64,000 nucleotides of DNA from Medakamo hakoo (taxonomy: Eukaryota > Chlorophyta > Trebouxiophyceae > Coccomyxaceae), in assembly GCA_026636295.1 (NCBI GenBank), contig CP089464.1, positions 124,001-188,000 on the forward strand, written 5' to 3'. Each line of letters opens with the position of its first letter. Within the stretch, counting starts at the first letter, position 1. Shown in pieces: positions 60,704-64,000 of this stretch. The translations under genes and the position numbers were made by a program. A model generated the notes under the pieces. It was not told the origin of the DNA and ran no database searches. It saw only the letters and a list, made by a program, of their open reading frames with translations.

Positions 60704-61671
60704 TCAGGCCTTGACCGCGTACTTGCGGCGCGGGAAGGCGGCCGCCTTCTTGGCCGCCCGCGCCGTCACGGCGCCCGCCTGGGCCTTCGTCAGCCGCTGC
60801 CGGATCGCGCGCGTCTTCTTGGGCCGCAGGTCCAGGGGCACGTACTTCTTGCCGGCCAGGGCGGCCTTCAGGGCGGCGCGCTGGGTGGCGGTGATGACGG
60901 TCAGGGTGCGGGCGATGCCTTTCCGGACCTCCTTACTGTTGGGCGGGTGGCATGCAGGAGTTTGGGAGTCGTGAGTGGGGGGAGGTTGGGCGTGGGGGGG
61001 CACGGCGGCGCGCGGCGCGGCAAAAAAACGCACATCTTCGACAGCTTGTTGGGCGCGCCGCCGGTGACCTTGGCCACGCGCAGGGCGCCCAGCTCCTGCT
61101 TCAGCTCCTTGAGCTGTTGAGGGGTGTGGGAGGGAGTTGGGAGGCGCGTGAATTTTTTGGCTGGTCGTCGGCGGCGGAGTGTTGACGATCGGTGGGCGGC
61201 CGTCGCGGCGGACGGACGGGCAAACGAGGCCTGGGCCTCGTCGCGGCCACGGTCTCGGGATACCAGAGCGTCGCAGGTCTTCACGCAACCATCGTCTTAG
61301 TGATGGCAACGCTCACATGCCCGCGCGGCGCCTGACACCGCACGCGCACTCGCGCTCCGCCGGCGGCCGATTCACAGGGAACGCCCGTCGCCCTCCCACC
61401 GCCACCACCACCCCTCACCTTCTCCGTCAGCTCCTCGCGGGACTTGCCGCGCAGCTCACGAGCTTTGACCCGGACTGGATGTGTGTGGGTGGGAGAGGAC
61501 GGGGAGTGTGAGGGACGAGGGGAGGCGGGGGGGGAGGGGGGCCGCCGTCGATGGCCTCGCCAGGGAAACGGGGCCGCCGCGGACCAAAGTCCAGCGGCGA
61601 CGCCCACGCCTGTCGCGTGCGGACGGGGCAGCGAGGGGCGGACTGTCCCCCGACATAGAAAACGGACCCAT
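60704..61671 (-). CDS. RPL35: 60S ribosomal protein L35 (eukaryotic uL29)
   Basis: Four exons fit: 61671-61668, 61474-61419, 61113-61034 and 60935-60704, giving 123 residues, exactly the usual length. Translation opens [20 protein letters not shown]. It continues [19 protein letters not shown] and [18 protein letters not shown], and ends [20 protein letters not shown] and RRKYAVKA, all diagnostic. The protein sits at the peptide exit tunnel of the large cytosolic subunit. The first coding exon is only ATGG, followed by the donor GTCCGT. The phase, the valine it creates and the correct total length support it. Introns right after the start codon are common in ribosomal protein genes. Confidence 0.95.
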
Positions 61672-61791
61672 GGTTGGCTGGCGAAGTGGTCGCGCGGAGG
61701 GGTTTACAAAGGGTTGGAAAGGTTGCTGCAGTGAGGGGGAGAGCGGGCGGGCGGGCGCGGCTGCCACCACCCGCCCCTCTCTTCCCCTCTT

Positions 61792-62703
61792 TCAATACAG
61801 CCACGGCACAAACGCCTTGGTCCTCCCCGCATCAAACTCCCCAGGAAAGCGGGCCGCGTACCAGGCCGCGTGCGCCCGCGCCCGCGGCGCCAGGTTGGCG
61901 ACGGTGTAGGCAGCGAACGCGGTCGCGGGCAGGCACCCGCCGCTGGCCACCGCCCAGCCGGCCCACTCCAGGGCTTCGCCCGCATAGTTGGGGCAGGCGA
62001 CGAGGGAGAACAGGGGGCCGGACGGCAGGACGTACGTGCCGGGGGGCTGGCCACGCCTGGCCCGGCGCAGGACGCCGTCGGCCGCGTAGTTGAGCGCGGC
62101 GCCGACCGCCCAGGCCGCCATGCCGGCCCGAAACGCGGCCGGCGACGCGGACGGCGCCAGGGGGCCGGCGCCCCCGCCGCCGCACCACACCAGCCAGGCG
62201 CCTTGCATGAGGCCATTGTACAGGCAAAACGCAAAGGCCAGGGTCGCGATGCCGACGGGCGTGGGCCGGCCGCCCGCAATGCGCCAGGGGTAGATCAGCG
62301 ACCGGTGGGCGTAATGGGTCAGGAACGACGCCAGGAGGGCGGTCCGCCGGGGGCCGAGGGCGGCCGGCAGGCGCGCCCACCCTCCGACCCTGCGCGCCGC
62401 CCGCGCCGCCATGGCCGCCGGCACCGCGAAGGCCGGCAGCTCCTGGACGCACCAGGCCCACCGGGCGTCCAGGCCGGGGCCGTACCGGGCCGCGGCCGGG
62501 TTGGACGGCTCGTTGTGGCGGCCGTACGGCGCGGGCGGGCCGGACAGCAGGGCGACAGCCGTCGCGACGGCCGCGGCCAGCATGGTCCACGCGGCGGCGA
62601 GGATGGCGGGCTGGAGGCCGGGCGGGCAGGCCAGGGCCGGTGGGGGTGGGGGCCGAGCAAACAGGCCGGCCAGGCGGACGAGGGCGGCCGTCGTTGGGGC
62701 CAT
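61792..62703 (-). CDS. Steroid 5-alpha-reductase family protein (DET2/SRD5A-like)
   Basis: Intronless, 303 residues with about six membrane segments. N-terminal membrane helices (ILAAAWTMLAAAVATAVALLSG) precede APYGRHNEPSNPAAARYGPGLDARWAWCVQELPAF. SFLTHYAHRSLIYPWRIAGGRPTPV is the conserved HYxHRxLIYP block. The C-terminal half has GTYVLPSGPLFSLVACPNYAGEALEWAGWAVASG and ends FPGEFDAGRTKAFVPWLY, matching the NADPH-binding NY-x-GE-x-x-EW and K-x-x-[IV]P-[FY]-[IVL]-[YF] end. Family members reduce the delta-4,5 double bond of 3-oxo-steroids in the ER; in plants DET2 acts in brassinosteroid synthesis. Algal substrate unproven. Confidence 0.92.
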   Translation of the reverse strand: MAPTTAALVRLAGLFARPPPPPALACPPGLQPAILAAAWTMLAAAVATAVALLSGPPAPYGRHNEPSNPAAARYGPGLDARWAWCVQELPAFAVPAAMAARAARRVGGWARLPAALGPRRTALLASFLTHYAHRSLIYPWRIAGGRPTPVGIATLAFAFCLYNGLMQGAWLVWCGGGGAGPLAPSASPAAFRAGMAAWAVGAALNYAADGVLRRARRGQPPGTYVLPSGPLFSLVACPNYAGEALEWAGWAVASGGCLPATAFAAYTVANLAPRARAHAAWYAARFPGEFDAGRTKAFVPWLY

Positions 62704-63078
62704 GGGGCTGCCAGGTCTTCTTTTTTTGTAAGCCCTCCAGCCAGGCGGCGACCGTGTGTGTGGGCGACTAGCCGGCACCGGGCGGCGGGCGAGAGTGTGT
62801 GTGTTTGCGGACGGGCGGCGGGCGGGCGGAGAGGTGTGCGGAGGTGGCGCCGTGGCCAGGTCGGGCGCCCCGAACGAATGCTTTTTTTCGGAGCGCGGGC
62901 GCGCCCTAAGAAATGGATCCGCCTGTCTCGATGCCTCACGCGAACAATGGCGCACGACCTGAAGGTGCTGGCACGGTGGATGAAAGGCCGTTGAAGGGGC
63001 TGGAACGTCCGACAAAAAAGGCGCGCGGGGCCTGTGGGAAAGCGACAATGAAGTGAGCTGCGCTGCGCTCACTGTCTC
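62704..63078. other. Intergenic, promoter of the reductase
   Basis: This 375-bp gap is upstream of the 5-alpha-reductase gene and downstream of the last minus-strand gene. It includes T-runs near 62719 and 62881. No coding exon is supported. Confidence 0.4.
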
Positions 63079-64000
63079 TCACAGCACCGGCGAAAAGCCC
63101 GCCTCTGCCTCCTCCAGCCCCAACCGCCCCAGCTTCCCACCCAGCGGCGTCGGACTGCCCTGGCCCGCCCCATTCTCCAAAGCACCAAAGACAAGGCGGC
63201 CCGGTGGCGGCGGGCTGTCCGGCGGCAGCGGGTGCGAGCGCGGCCGCGCCGACGCGGGCGTCGCGCACGTCGAGGAGGTCGACGCCGACCGGGCGGCCGT
63301 GCGGGCAGCGATCGCCGCAGCCCGCGCCGCCGCGGCGTCGGCTTGTTCAGCGCACCAGGCCGCGGCCGGCGATGGGGATGGGCGTGGGGCGGGCGGGCGG
63401 GCACCGGAGGGCGGGCGGGCCGGCGGGGAGGGCGGGCGGGCGGCCGCCGCCGCGACCGCGTCCAGCGCCGCCTCTACCAGGGAGACGAGCGTGGCCGGTC
63501 CCGCGCCCTCCAGCGCGCGCCGGCGCTGCGCGGCCGCGGCCGCCGCCGCCGCCCGGGCCGACGCCGCAGCCTTGTCCGCTCTCGTGAACTCCGCCTCCGC
63601 CGCTTCCAGGGACGAGACGGCGGCCTCCACGGACTCGGGCAGCGCGGCGTCGAGCGCCGCCTCGGCCGCCTCGAGCGCGTGGCGCGCACTCGCCGCCGCG
63701 GCGGCCAGCTCCGCCACCGCCGCGGCCGGCGCGGCGGCGGCTTCGACCCAGGCCGCAGCACTGGATGCAGGCGGCAGGGCGGCCGCCTCCCACCCGCCCT
63801 CCGCGCGGTCGGCGAGGGCGGCCAGGCGGGCGGCACCCTGCACCGCCGCGGCCGCCGCCCGCGCCCGCTGCGCCTCGCGCCGGCTCGCGGCGACGGCGGC
63901 ACGGGCGCTTTCGCGAGCAGTCGCCGCCGCCAGGGCCGCTTCCAACTCGCCGATGCGGGCGCGCAGCGCAGGAGACGGCGTGCCCGGGTCTGCTGCTGGG
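63079..64000 (-). CDS. Alanine-rich coiled-coil protein, C-terminal part (partial)
   Basis: The frame is open from the stop at 63079-63081 to the window end, about 306 residues; the start lies outside. From about 64000 to 63450 the sequence is continuous Ala/Glu/Arg helix with heptad-like spacing (IGELEAALAAATARESARAA, HALEAAEAALDAALPESVEAAVSSLEAAEAEF), suggesting a long coiled coil. A Pro-rich linker follows, then WCAEQADAAAARAAAIAART. The end is LGGKLGRLGLEEAEAGFSPVL. I recognise no domain. Its high GC makes amino-acid composition uninformative; the absence of stops in one frame and the hydrophobic/charged pattern support it as real. Confidence 0.55.
   Translation of the reverse strand, partial: PAADPGTPSPALRARIGELEAALAAATARESARAAVAASRREAQRARAAAAAVQGAARLAALADRAEGGWEAAALPPASSAAAWVEAAAAPAAAVAELAAAAASARHALEAAEAALDAALPESVEAAVSSLEAAEAEFTRADKAAASARAAAAAAAAQRRRALEGAGPATLVSLVEAALDAVAAAAARPPSPPARPPSGARPPAPRPSPSPAAAWCAEQADAAAARAAAIAARTAARSASTSSTCATPASARPRSHPLPPDSPPPPGRLVFGALENGAGQGSPTPLGGKLGRLGLEEAEAGFSPVL

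Noticed and set aside
1-64000. Bacterial contig with operons
   Set aside because: GT-AG introns interrupt about two thirds of the genes at conserved protein positions, and gamma-tubulin, TFIIH, RNase H2B, SEC16 and RPL35 are eukaryotic nuclear genes.

Overview
The window reads as nuclear DNA of a very GC-rich, gene-dense photosynthetic eukaryote, most likely a green alga. I see 38 protein-coding genes in 64 kb (about 1.7 kb per gene), two of them cut by the window edges. About two thirds are split by short GT-AG introns, many with G-runs after the donor and C-runs before the acceptor. Green-lineage content includes an MLO-like membrane protein, an R2R3-MYB factor, a KUP/HAK/KT potassium transporter, a DET2-type steroid 5-alpha-reductase, paired chloroplast-type GST/thioredoxin-fold proteins, a plant-like SEC16 tail and predicted plastid-targeted proteins. 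I cannot name the species.

Layout. 1-1331: tail of an RNA m5C methyltransferase (+) facing an orphan gene (-). 1719-18794: a minus-strand array of five small, signal-peptide-bearing, lysine-rich helical proteins and two patatin-like phospholipases, interrupted at 4476-9542 by plus-strand MLO and gamma-tubulin genes. 18925-27515: a predicted plastid protein, glutamate dehydrogenase, D-amino-acid oxidase, a tandem pair of double-domain GST-like genes and a GH27 alpha-galactosidase. 27703-35812: MYB factor, NAD(P)-binding epimerase-like protein, CAP/PR-1 protein, TFIIH subunit TFB5, a His-rich protein, an MFS-like transporter and a histidine-phosphatase-like protein. 35941-46985 (all minus): SEC16, RNase H2 subunit B, ankyrin/U-box E3 ligase, receptor-like kinase. 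47204-64000: KUP transporter, small predicted plastid protein, organellar MetRS, membrane pseudokinase, CTU2, sugar-phosphate-isomerase-like protein, an orphan, ribosomal protein eL29/RPL35, 5-alpha-reductase and a partial coiled-coil protein.

How genes work together. Most neighbours are unrelated housekeeping genes, as expected in a compact algal genome. The exception is the secretory array. Its small proteins carry an N-terminal signal peptide, charged amphipathic helices and many N-glycosylation sequons. One adjacent patatin-like enzyme carries a comparable helical leader in its own exons. This suggests a local secreted lipid- or surface-acting gene set and is the strongest candidate for something undescribed.

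Other signals: duplicated intron ends between two paralogs, a perfect 26-bp palindrome plus a start-proximal hairpin before the alpha-galactosidase gene, a 23-bp gap suggesting a two-gene transcript at TFB5, convergent genes only 24-50 bp apart, and tiny first exons including a 4-nt coding exon in RPL35. All gene models come from reading splice signals, frames and protein motifs by eye; no database search was possible.
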